Source: Alphaproteobacteria bacterium UBA7691
GTDB taxonomy: Bacteria > Pseudomonadota > Alphaproteobacteria > Ferrovibrionales > Ferrovibrionaceae
NCBI GenBank assembly: GCA_002482765.1
Contig: DLGP01000048.1
Span: 31,528-41,503, forward strand
Direction of reading: 5' to 3'
Length of the DNA stretch: 9,976 bases
Shown here: positions 1 through 6,598 of the stretch, one piece after another
How the letters are laid out: every line of letters begins with the position of its first letter
How positions within the stretch are numbered: the first letter of the stretch is position 1
Notes under the pieces: model-generated
Told to the model about the DNA's origin: nothing
The model's input: the letters and a program-made list of their open reading frames with translations, nothing else
Databases searched by the model: none
Made by a program: the position numbers and the translations under genes

Positions 1-105
1 GCGCTTCTGCGTCTTGTTGATCACGTAGACGCGGCCTTTGCGGCGCACCACGCGGCAATCGCGATGGCGGGTCTTGGCCGACTTGAGCGAATTGATGACC
101 TTCAT
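1..105 (-). CDS. rpmJ: 50S ribosomal protein L36, 3' end outside the window
   Basis: The reverse strand from the ATG at 105 reads MKVINSLKSAKTRHRDCRVV and continues with RRKGRVYVINKTQKR to the window edge: 35 residues with no stop yet. The family form of this type is about 41 residues, so only some six residues are missing. The MKV start, the HRD..VVRRKGRVYVINK core and the basic composition are diagnostic of L36, a small protein of the large ribosomal subunit. This is the zinc-independent type: of the four zinc ligands (three Cys, one His) of the classical short L36, only Cys17 suggests a remnant. An AAGG lies about 8 nt upstream of the ATG as a ribosome binding site. The gene stands alone here, divergent from the methyltransferase gene, with its own promoter at 217-245. 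Identification is firm; the end is simply cut off. Confidence 0.96.
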   Translation of the reverse strand, partial: MKVINSLKSAKTRHRDCRVVRRKGRVYVINKTQKR

Positions 106-216
106 GACACGAACCTTGATCTGTATTCCCGGGCGCCGATGCCGATGCACCAAAGCCCAGGGCGGGCAATGAAAAAGCCGACGCGGCAATGCGCCCCGGC
201 GCGGAAAAGCGGGCGG

Positions 217-245
217 ACCATACAAAGCCACCCAGCCCCTGTCAA
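217..245 (-). promoter_or_regulatory. Sigma-70-type promoter for rpmJ
   Basis: On the reverse strand a perfect TTGACA (240-245) is followed after exactly 17 nt by TATGGT (217-222), which matches the -10 consensus at four of six positions. Transcription would begin near 210 and leave a leader of about 100 nt before the rpmJ ATG at 105. The -35 lies inside a 12-bp tandem repeat that supplies a second TTGACA one unit further upstream (252-257). The assignment is by consensus only, but the spacing and the orientation toward a highly expressed ribosomal gene make it convincing. Confidence 0.6.
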
Positions 246-274
246 CGGCCCTGTCAACGCCCTTGTCACCGGCG
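239..274. repeat. Three 12-bp tandem units containing TTGACA-like boxes
   Basis: Units at 239-250, 251-262 and 263-274 repeat the plus-strand pattern CTGTCAACGGCC. Units 1 and 2 differ at one position; unit 3 matches unit 1 at nine of twelve. Read on the reverse strand each unit contains TTGACA or, in unit 3, TGACAA in the same register. The first unit provides the -35 box of the rpmJ promoter. The extra copies could be alternative -35 boxes or a regulator site, or simply replication slippage. Confidence 0.6.
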
Positions 275-344
275 AAAAAGCCGCTTTTCCCTGATCTGCG
301 GCAGACAGAAAATACCCGGCAATTAAGAATTCAGAGAGCTTTTC

Positions 345-353
345 TGCTATTAA
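345..353 (+). promoter_or_regulatory. Possible extended -10 for the methyltransferase gene
   Basis: TGC followed by TATTAA (348-353) resembles an extended -10 element about 33 nt upstream of the GTG start at 386. No good -35 box is seen at the usual distance; TTAAGA at 323-328 would need a 19-nt spacer. The surrounding stretch (about 300-370) is clearly more AT-rich than the rest of the window, which fits a promoter region. Weak evidence. Confidence 0.25.
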
Positions 354-385
354 TGGCACCGAAACATTTTTACCAGGAGAGACTC

Positions 386-1945
386 GTGCAGCCGAACTGG
401 ACCGCCGGATATGTAGCGGAAATCGACTATACCTATGGCTATTATCGTGAATTGGCCCCGGCGCATCTGCGACTCGCCCTGCTGCTGCGTGGAATCGCGC
501 CGCCAGCACCCGGCCCGGTGAACTACCTGGAACTGGGCTTTGGCCAGGGCGTGTCGGTGAACATGCATGCCGCCACCAACCAGGGCAATTTCTGGGGCAC
601 TGATTTCAACCCGAGCCAGGCTGCCGGCGCCCAGGCGCTGGCCCTGGCCGGCGGCAACGGCGCCACCCTGCTGGATGCCGGCTTTGCCGAACTGGCCGAG
701 CGCAATGACCTGCCGAAATTCGACGTGATTGTGCTGCATGGCATCTGGAGCTGGGTGTCAGACACCAACCGTGCCGCCATTGTTGAGATCATGCGCAAGC
801 ATCTGGCCGTCGGCGGTGTTGTGTATATGTCGTACAACACCCTACCGGGCTGGTCGGCGATGATGCCGATCCGCGAATTGATGAAGATGCACGAGGATAT
901 GGCCGGCAGCGGCGACCAGGGCATCCAGAAGCGCATCCAGAATGCGATTGCTTTCGGCGAGGCGGTGGATACTGCCGGCGCCGGTTATTTCCGCCAGGTT
1001 TCCGGCGCCCGCGAACGGCTCAAGGGCCTCAAGGACAAGCCGGTCAATTATCTGGCGCATGAATATTTCAACGCTGATTGGCGGCCGATGTATTTCGCCG
1101 AAGCCGCGCAGCAACTGGAAGCCGCCAAACTCAGCCTGGCAGCCTCGGCCAACCTGCTCGACCATATCGACAATATCAATATGAGCGATGCGGCGCGCAA
1201 CATGCTGGCCGGCATCACCCATCCGCTGCTGCGCGAAAGCACCCGCGACTATGTGGTGAACCAGATGTTCCGGCGCGACATCTTTGTGCGCGGCCCGCGC
1301 ATTATGAGCGCACCGGAACGCACCAACCTGCTGATGCAGAGCCGCATCGCCCTGATCAGCCCGGCCGACGACATCCCGCTGAAACTGACCGCGCCGGTGG
1401 GCGAGGTCAATCTCAGCCCGGGCGTCTACACGCCGATGATCGAGGCTTTGGCGGCCGAAAACTACCGCGCCAAAACGCTGGCCGAACTGGTGCCGGTGCT
1501 GGCGGCCAAGAATGTCAATCCGATGCAGATCATCCAGGCGGTTACTGTGCTGATCGGTGCCGGCCATGCCTCGGCGGCGGTCAGCATTGAGGAAGAAGCC
1601 GTCATGACGCCGGCAGCGGCGCGTTTCAACGCCGCCTTGCTCGCCCGGGCCAAGGAGCATAGCGAAGTGCTCTGCCTCGCCTCGCCGGTGATCGGCGCGG
1701 GGGTCAGCATGCCGCGCCTGCAACAGATGTTTGTGGCCGCCATCAACGAAGCCAAGGGCACAAAGCCCCTGGATGCCACTGCGCTGGCCAAGGCCGCCTG
1801 GGGCATGATGACCGCCATCGGCCAGCGCGTGGTGAAGGATGGCAAGACCTTGCAGGGCGAAAATGAAAACGTCGCCCAGTTGCTGGAAGATGCCAAGCTG
1901 TTCCTGCGCCGCCTGCCGGTGTTGCAGGCGCTCAAAGTCGCCTAG
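386..1945 (+). CDS. Class I SAM-dependent methyltransferase with PKMT-type regulatory domain
   Basis: 519 residues from a GTG start. The N-terminal half is a Rossmann methyltransferase: the SAM-binding glycine motif LELGFGQG is at residues 48-55, the acidic loop GTDFNP at 71-76, the strand FDVIVLHGIWSWV at 112-124 and MSYNTLPGW at 148-156. A helical middle part (about 215-300, with NYLAHEYFNADWRPMYF) matches the methyltransferase regulatory domain family, and a C-terminal domain of about 200 residues follows. This layout is that of the rickettsial protein lysine methyltransferases PKMT1 and PKMT2, which modify the outer-membrane protein OmpB; the substrate here is unknown. I chose GTG 386 because AGGAGA (375-380) sits 5 nt before it and the family begins close to the WTAGYVAEIDYTYGYY segment. 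The frame stays open upstream to an ATG at 263, but that stretch has no family-like sequence. The gene converges on the ThDP gene, and the two stop codons share the palindrome CTAG at 1942-1945. Confidence 0.88.
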   Translation: MQPNWTAGYVAEIDYTYGYYRELAPAHLRLALLLRGIAPPAPGPVNYLELGFGQGVSVNMHAATNQGNFWGTDFNPSQAAGAQALALAGGNGATLLDAGFAELAERNDLPKFDVIVLHGIWSWVSDTNRAAIVEIMRKHLAVGGVVYMSYNTLPGWSAMMPIRELMKMHEDMAGSGDQGIQKRIQNAIAFGEAVDTAGAGYFRQVSGARERLKGLKDKPVNYLAHEYFNADWRPMYFAEAAQQLEAAKLSLAASANLLDHIDNINMSDAARNMLAGITHPLLRESTRDYVVNQMFRRDIFVRGPRIMSAPERTNLLMQSRIALISPADDIPLKLTAPVGEVNLSPGVYTPMIEALAAENYRAKTLAELVPVLAAKNVNPMQIIQAVTVLIGAGHASAAVSIEEEAVMTPAAARFNAALLARAKEHSEVLCLASPVIGAGVSMPRLQQMFVAAINEAKGTKPLDATALAKAAWGMMTAIGQRVVKDGKTLQGENENVAQLLEDAKLFLRRLPVLQALKVA

Positions 1946-3492
1946 AAAACCAGCTCGATCAGCCTGGGGCCGCGCTCGGCAAGGGCGCGGCCCAGCGCGG
2001 CAGCAAAACCATCCAGGTCCACCGCCCGCTCTGCCGCCACGCCATGGCCTTCCGCCAGCTTGACCCAATCCGGGTTGGGCCGATCCAGTGTCAGCATGTC
2101 AATCGCACGCGGCCCCGGATTGGCGGCGCCGACATTCGATAATTCATTGCGCAGGATGGCGTAGCGCCGGTTGGCAAACACCACGGCGGTGATGTTGAGA
2201 TTTTCCCGCGCCATGCTCCACAGCGCCTGCAAGGTGTAAAACGCGCTGCCATCGCCGGTCAGCGACACCACCTTGCGATCCGGCGCCGCCAGCGCGGCAC
2301 CTACCGCCACCGGCATCGAATAGCCGATGGAACCGCCCATATTTTGAAGCCAGTCATGCCGCACGCCGCCAGCCAGGGCGCCGAAAATGCCGCGCCCGGA
2401 GGTGACCGATTCATCGGCCAGGATGGCATTATCCGGCAGCAGCCGCGCAACCACGGCGGCAATGCCATCCAGTGTCACGCCGCCGCTTGGCATCGCCGGC
2501 AGGGCCGGCTTGGGCGGCAATGTGAAGTCCTTGGGCGCCGCCAGGGCATCGGCCAGGCGCTCCAGCGCATCCTCCAGATCGGCCTCGATGACTGCCACTT
2601 CAGTAAGGGTGCAATCCGCCGCCGCCAGCAGGCTGGGCTTGCCCGGATAGGCAAAGAAGGCCACCGGATTGCGCGCGCCGAGCAACACCAGTTCAGCCAC
2701 CGGCTTGAGATAGGCCACCGCCTGATCGACCACAAACGGAATCCGGCCCACATCCGGCAGGTCCGGCCCGCGCTCAATCCGCGCATTGGCGCCCTGGCCG
2801 GAAAGCCGGCAGCCGGTGGCGGCCTGGATGCGACCCGCAAGGCGCAGCGCACGGCCATACAATGCCGCGCCGCCGAGCAGCAGCATGGCATTGGCACCGC
2901 CGCGCTTAAGCGCCGCCGCACCGGCACGGATCGCCGCTTCGTCCACCTTGGGCCGCGCGGGCGGTTCGATTCTGGCCGCAGCACCGGCCGGCGCGGCATC
3001 CCAGGCAGTATCAGCCGGCAGGATCAGCGCGGCAATCTGGCCGGCATTGCTGCGCGCTGCCGCCACCGCTTCGGCGCCGAGCCGCGCCACGTCGCCGGCC
3101 GAACGGGCATAGCCGATCCAATGCGACAGCGGCCGCGCCAGACCTTCGATATCGGCAGTCAGCGGTGCGTCATATTGCAGATGATAAGTGGCATGTTCAC
3201 CGATCACATTGACCATCGGCGAATTGGCCTTGCGCGCGTTATGGATGTTGGACAGGCCATTGGCCAGGCCGGGGCCAAGATGCAGCAAAGTGGCGGCGGG
3301 TTTGCCGGCAATGCGGGCATAACCATCGGCAGCGCCGGTGACCACACCTTCGGCCAGCCCTAGCACACAGCGAATGCCCGGCACATGATCCAGCGCGGCG
3401 ACAAAATGCATTTCCGACGTGCCGGGATTGGCGAAGCAGATATCCACGTCGCTCGCCACCAATGTCCGCACCAGACTTTCCGCCCCGTTCAT
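1942..3492 (-). CDS. ThDP-dependent enzyme, acetolactate synthase large-subunit-like
   Basis: 516 residues beginning MNGAESLVRTL. It has the three-domain build of ThDP decarboxylases and carboligases. The N-terminal PYR domain carries the expected catalytic Glu48 in LAEGVVTGAADGYAR and the conserved HLGPGLANGLSN (71-82). A central domain spans roughly 180-320. The C-terminal PP domain has the ThDP/Mg2+ motif starting at GDGSAFY (413-419) and ending at Asn441 in FANRRYAIL. Close family members in alphaproteobacteria are usually named acetolactate synthase large subunit, but no regulatory subunit gene is adjacent, and benzoylformate decarboxylase-like or other 2-keto acid chemistry is equally possible. 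The start at 3492 is supported by AGGA about 8 nt upstream. That site and the ATG both lie in the 3' arm of a perfect 19-bp hairpin. The open frame upstream of 3492 overlaps the chemoreceptor gene and is not family-like. The gene follows the chemoreceptor gene by 46 bp and is the last of the minus-strand block. Confidence 0.87.
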   Translation of the reverse strand: MNGAESLVRTLVASDVDICFANPGTSEMHFVAALDHVPGIRCVLGLAEGVVTGAADGYARIAGKPAATLLHLGPGLANGLSNIHNARKANSPMVNVIGEHATYHLQYDAPLTADIEGLARPLSHWIGYARSAGDVARLGAEAVAAARSNAGQIAALILPADTAWDAAPAGAAARIEPPARPKVDEAAIRAGAAALKRGGANAMLLLGGAALYGRALRLAGRIQAATGCRLSGQGANARIERGPDLPDVGRIPFVVDQAVAYLKPVAELVLLGARNPVAFFAYPGKPSLLAAADCTLTEVAVIEADLEDALERLADALAAPKDFTLPPKPALPAMPSGGVTLDGIAAVVARLLPDNAILADESVTSGRGIFGALAGGVRHDWLQNMGGSIGYSMPVAVGAALAAPDRKVVSLTGDGSAFYTLQALWSMARENLNITAVVFANRRYAILRNELSNVGAANPGPRAIDMLTLDRPNPDWVKLAEGHGVAAERAVDLDGFAAALGRALAERGPRLIELVF

Positions 3493-3534
3493 CCCGTATC
3501 CTTTCGTTGTTTGCGAACGAAAGGATACGGGATG
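3490..3534. repeat. Perfect 19-bp inverted repeat over the ThDP gene start
   Basis: Arms at 3490-3508 and 3516-3534 are exact reverse complements (19 of 19) around a 7-nt loop GTTTGCG at 3509-3515. In the minus-strand transcript the 3' arm contains the Shine-Dalgarno AGGA and ends with the AUG of the ThDP gene, so both are base-paired when the hairpin forms. The 5' arm starts 4 nt after the UGA of the chemoreceptor gene (3539-3541). No run of T follows on either strand, so a standard intrinsic terminator is unlikely. Candidate roles are translational coupling, start-site occlusion, a DNA operator, or a byproduct of template switching. Confidence 0.9.
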
Positions 3535-3538
3535 TGGG

Positions 3539-5440
3539 TCAGGTTTTGAAGAAGCGGACCAGATTGGCCAATTCGCCGGCCTGGGTGGCGAGTGATTGCG
3601 CCGCTGCCGTGGTTTCCTCCACCAGCGCCGCATTACGCTGGGTCATTTCATCCATGCTGCCCACGGCGGTGTTGATCTGATCCAGGCCGGTGGTCTGCTC
3701 GCGGCTGGCTGCGGCAATCTCGGCCACGATATCCGACACTTTCTTGATCGCCGCGACAATCTCCACCAGCGATTGGCCGGCGCGGTTGACCAGCCCGGCG
3801 CCGGCCTTGACCTGACTGTTCGATTCGGAAATCAGCGCCTTGATATCCTTCGAGGCATTGGCGCTGCGCTGCGCCAGGGCGCGCACTTCCTGCGCCACCA
3901 CGGCGAAGCCCTTGCCGGCTTCTCCGGCACGCGCCGCCTCCACGCTGGCATTGAGGGCCAGCAGATTTGTCTGGAAAGCAATCTCATCAATCAGCGCCAC
4001 GATATCCGAAATGCGGCGTGCACTTTCCTCAATCCGGGTCACCGCCTGCACTGCATCAGCGGTGATGCGGCCGCCGGCCTGGGCCGTATCGCTGGCCGCC
4101 TGCGAAAGCTGGCTCGCCATCTGCGCATTATCGGCATTCTGCCGCACCGTGGCGGTAATCTCGTGCATCGAAGCGGCAGTCTCTTCGATACTGGCAGCCT
4201 GGCTTTCGGTGCGGCCGGCCAAATCCTGGCTGCCAGTGGAAATTTCCGCCGAAGCGCCATGCACGGCTTCCGCCGTGGTGAGCAGCCGGCCGGCAAAATC
4301 GCGTAGCCGCGCCGCCATGGCATTGGCGCTTTGTTTAAGCGTAGCAAACACGCCCTGATAATCGCCCTCCACCTGGCGCGTCAGATCGCCCTGCGCCATC
4401 ACCTGCATCACGCTGGCCAAGCCACCGGTGACGGTGCCAAGTGTACCGGACAGGCGGTTCAATTCCTGGCTCAGCACCAGCAGGAAACCTTCCTTGTCGC
4501 TTTCATCCAGCCGGGTGGAAAGATCGCCGGCCGTGATGCGGCGGCACAGCTCGGCCACTTCGGCGGCGGCCTGACGCTCGCGCGTCTCTCGCGCTGCCCG
4601 CTGTTGCTCGGCCACTTGCCGCTGTGCTTCGATCTCGGCCTCAACACGCTGCTTCTCCACTGCGTTGCGCTTGAACACCGCCAAGGCCGAGCCGATACGG
4701 CCGATCTCGTCGGTCTGGCGCAATTCCGGCACCGTGGCATCCAGCCGGCCGGCAGCCAGATGCTGCATCGCCTCGATCATGCGCAACAAGGGCCGCGTCA
4801 CCCCCAGCAGCAGAATGGCCAAAGCCAGCGCCAAGCCGGCAAGACAGCCAAAAACTGCAATCAGGATCAGTTGCTGGCTGGTTTCGCGTGCCGCAGCGAT
4901 GGCGCCTTTCTGCTCCTGATCCAGCAGTTTTGCATAGCGATCCTCAATATTACGCAGTTTCTGCCGCGCCGTATTGAATTCGCCGGCAATCGCCGCGATG
5001 GCTTTTTCCGCTGCGGCGTAATCGCCTTTCATTGCATCGGTCTGGGCCTGGCGATAGGCCGATATGTAGGCATCAATAGCTGCCTGCATAGCCTGGAAAT
5101 CAAGAAAATCCTCGTCGGTATCCAGCAGCGGCTGCAATCGCTCCATGCGGCTTTGGTAACGCTTCAATTCATCAGCCGCCACCGCCGCCACACGCTCGCG
5201 CATAGCCGGCTCCAATGGCCGGGTCATGGCTTCGGCCATACGCACGAATTGCACCAGATTGGCGGTGCCACGGCCGGCATGTTCCAGCCGCATCGAAGCG
5301 GCATCGATCCGCATCACGGATTGCTCCATCATGCGCAGGCCTTGAACACCTTCAAAACCCATGAAGGCGGCGGTGCCGATCAGGATCGCCACCACACTGA
5401 GCAATTTACTCAAAAGGCTGAGATTGCGGAACCAGGCCAT
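3539..5440 (-). CDS. Methyl-accepting chemotaxis protein
   Basis: 633 residues from the ATG at 5440, which has GGGAG about 8 nt upstream; an in-frame ATG at 5455 lies before that site and is less likely. The parts in order are TM1 (about 13-32), an extracytoplasmic helical sensor (about 33-188, four-helix-bundle-like, rich in Ala, Gln and Glu), TM2 (191-213), a HAMP domain (214-266), a coiled linker full of Arg, Gln and Glu (about 262-295), a second HAMP-like unit (about 293-380, with two AGDL/QGDL turns) and the cytoplasmic signalling domain (380-633). The hairpin tip is unmistakable at 485-520: DEIAFQTNLLALNASVEAAR, then AGEAGKGFAVVAQEVR. There is no C-terminal NWETF-like tether for CheR or CheB; the protein ends LVRFFKT. 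The receptor would sit in the inner membrane and signal to CheA/CheW encoded elsewhere. The ligand is unknown. It lies between the cyclase and ThDP genes on the same strand, which suggests co-expression and possibly a related ligand. Confidence 0.95.
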   Translation of the reverse strand: MAWFRNLSLLSKLLSVVAILIGTAAFMGFEGVQGLRMMEQSVMRIDAASMRLEHAGRGTANLVQFVRMAEAMTRPLEPAMRERVAAVAADELKRYQSRMERLQPLLDTDEDFLDFQAMQAAIDAYISAYRQAQTDAMKGDYAAAEKAIAAIAGEFNTARQKLRNIEDRYAKLLDQEQKGAIAAARETSQQLILIAVFGCLAGLALALAILLLGVTRPLLRMIEAMQHLAAGRLDATVPELRQTDEIGRIGSALAVFKRNAVEKQRVEAEIEAQRQVAEQQRAARETRERQAAAEVAELCRRITAGDLSTRLDESDKEGFLLVLSQELNRLSGTLGTVTGGLASVMQVMAQGDLTRQVEGDYQGVFATLKQSANAMAARLRDFAGRLLTTAEAVHGASAEISTGSQDLAGRTESQAASIEETAASMHEITATVRQNADNAQMASQLSQAASDTAQAGGRITADAVQAVTRIEESARRISDIVALIDEIAFQTNLLALNASVEAARAGEAGKGFAVVAQEVRALAQRSANASKDIKALISESNSQVKAGAGLVNRAGQSLVEIVAAIKKVSDIVAEIAAASREQTTGLDQINTAVGSMDEMTQRNAALVEETTAAAQSLATQAGELANLVRFFKT

Positions 5441-5523
5441 GCACGTCTCCCTCATCTGCCGCTATGGCAAATGCTAGTGAGCAGGCGCAAAATCCCCTAG
5501 CGATTGAATGTTGGAATGCGAAC

Positions 5524-5539
5524 AATATCGCGTGATATT
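5524..5539. repeat. Short inverted repeat between the cyclase and chemoreceptor genes
   Basis: AATATC (5524-5529) and GATATT (5534-5539) are reverse complements around four bases, immediately after the cyclase stop codon and 84 bp before the chemoreceptor ATG. It could be an operator for the chemoreceptor gene or a weak transcript end. I see no convincing -35/-10 pair in the surrounding 103-bp gap and no T-run after the repeat, so its role is open. Confidence 0.35.
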
Positions 5540-5543
5540 CTGC

Positions 5544-6590
5544 TCACACGGTTGCTATCGGTGTCACCGGCGACCCCACTGCACCGGTAAGTCGCAACGG
5601 CGGCGCAGTGAGCAGGAAGCGCGTGCGGCGATTGGCTTTCAGCCAGGCCGCCAGTTCGGAGAGATACCAGATTTCGCCCAGCGGCACGCCAAGCTTGAAC
5701 AGGCAATGTTCATGCAGCGGCAAGGCGGCATGCTGGTCCGCCCCACCATCGCGCGCCGGTAATCCTTCCACGGCGTAATTATCGGCAATCAGCGCCGCCA
5801 CACCGCTATCGCTGATCCAGTTCAGCAGCTTGGCATCGCGGCCATCGATCACCGCATTGGAATTTTCCAGCCGCTGGCGATCCGGCTGCCGGTTCATGCT
5901 CAGGATGGTGTCGCCAAAGCCGGTGTAGAAACACAGCATGTCGCCTGGTTCCACCTCGGCGCCCTGGGCCTGCATCAGCCGCATCAGCCGGTCATAGCCC
6001 ACCCAGTCGCGCTTTTCGCCGACATCATCGAATAGATTGACCAAGACGGCGCGGCCCTGGATGCCGTGGCGGGCAAAAGTCTCTATGCCCAAAGCCGTGG
6101 CGCCGGGCTGGGCAAAACGTAGCGCACGCGGCTCAGCAGCACCCAGATCAACCGCTTCCGGCACTTCGGCGCCGCCGCGATAGCCATTATAGAAACACGG
6201 TTCCGGCACACCATCGCCATCGGCATCAAACATCTGCCCGGCATGGGCGAAACTGTCCCATTGCGTGGAATATTGCAGATAGATCAGCGCCAGATCGTCG
6301 CAGATCACATCATTATGGCGCACATCATAGGCTGACAGGCGATGCACCATATTGCCAACCTCGCCGCGCGAGGTAGCGAAAAGCTGCGGCGGATAACGGC
6401 GCGGATTGAGCAGGTTGCCGCCGGGATATTCCAATGGCAGCGACAGGCAGAAGCGCAAGCCCTCGCGCACCTCGGCTATGCCCTGGCGGGTTTTCTCCGG
6501 CGTGATCAGGTTCAGCCGGCCCAGTTGATCGTCGGGGCCAAAATCGCCCCAGGTCGACCCTTCGGGCCGACATTTCCAACGCGGATTCAT
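5544..6590 (-). CDS. Cyclase family protein (kynurenine formamidase/isatin hydrolase-like)
   Basis: 348 residues. The sequence belongs to the long branch of the putative cyclase family, metal-dependent hydrolases that include KynB-type arylformamidase and isatin hydrolase. Visible marks are W14-GDFGPDDQLGRLNLITP near the N-terminus, the metal-site region STQWDSFAHAG (108-118), a DGVPEPCFYNGYRGG segment (126-140), LVNLFD (183-188), LPLHEHCLFKLGVPLGEIWYL (290-310, written here as the continuous C-terminal core) and the family ending AP.LTGAVGSPVTPIA. Asp112 and His116 of the usual metal motif are present, but its two earlier His positions appear as Gln106 and Gln110, so metal binding may differ from KynB. 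The enzyme is expected to be cytosolic; the substrate is unknown. The ATG at 6590 has AGAGG about 6 nt upstream and lies 8 bp after the Mpo1-like gene, so the two are almost surely co-transcribed. Confidence 0.85.
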   Translation of the reverse strand: MNPRWKCRPEGSTWGDFGPDDQLGRLNLITPEKTRQGIAEVREGLRFCLSLPLEYPGGNLLNPRRYPPQLFATSRGEVGNMVHRLSAYDVRHNDVICDDLALIYLQYSTQWDSFAHAGQMFDADGDGVPEPCFYNGYRGGAEVPEAVDLGAAEPRALRFAQPGATALGIETFARHGIQGRAVLVNLFDDVGEKRDWVGYDRLMRLMQAQGAEVEPGDMLCFYTGFGDTILSMNRQPDRQRLENSNAVIDGRDAKLLNWISDSGVAALIADNYAVEGLPARDGGADQHAALPLHEHCLFKLGVPLGEIWYLSELAAWLKANRRTRFLLTAPPLRLTGAVGSPVTPIATV

Positions 6591-6598
6591 GTTGACCT

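Noticed and set aside
263..385. ATG at 263 as the methyltransferase start
   Set aside because: It lies in the divergent regulatory region, overlaps the tandem repeat, lacks a good ribosome binding site, and adds 41 residues without family resemblance; GTG 386 has AGGAGA.
842..2068. A 408-residue open frame antisense to the methyltransferase
   Set aside because: Rich in Gly, His, Arg and Gln as expected for an antisense frame of GC-rich coding DNA; no family resemblance and no ribosome binding site.
2344..3363. A 339-residue plus-strand open frame across the ThDP gene
   Set aside because: A low-information shadow of a clearly recognised gene on the other strand.
3490..3534. The 19-bp hairpin as an intrinsic terminator
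   Set aside because: Neither strand has a T-run after the stem, and the 3' arm includes the start codon of the next gene.
4331..5500. A 389-residue plus-strand open frame across the chemoreceptor gene
   Set aside because: His/Gln-rich shadow composition, no domain; the reverse frame is an unmistakable chemoreceptor.
5477..5547. GTGAGCAG (5477-5484) and CTGCTCAC (5540-5547) as a long-range inverted repeat
   Set aside because: The arms are 55 bp apart, one overlaps the cyclase stop, and the same word recurs inside the cyclase gene near 5608, so it looks like chance.
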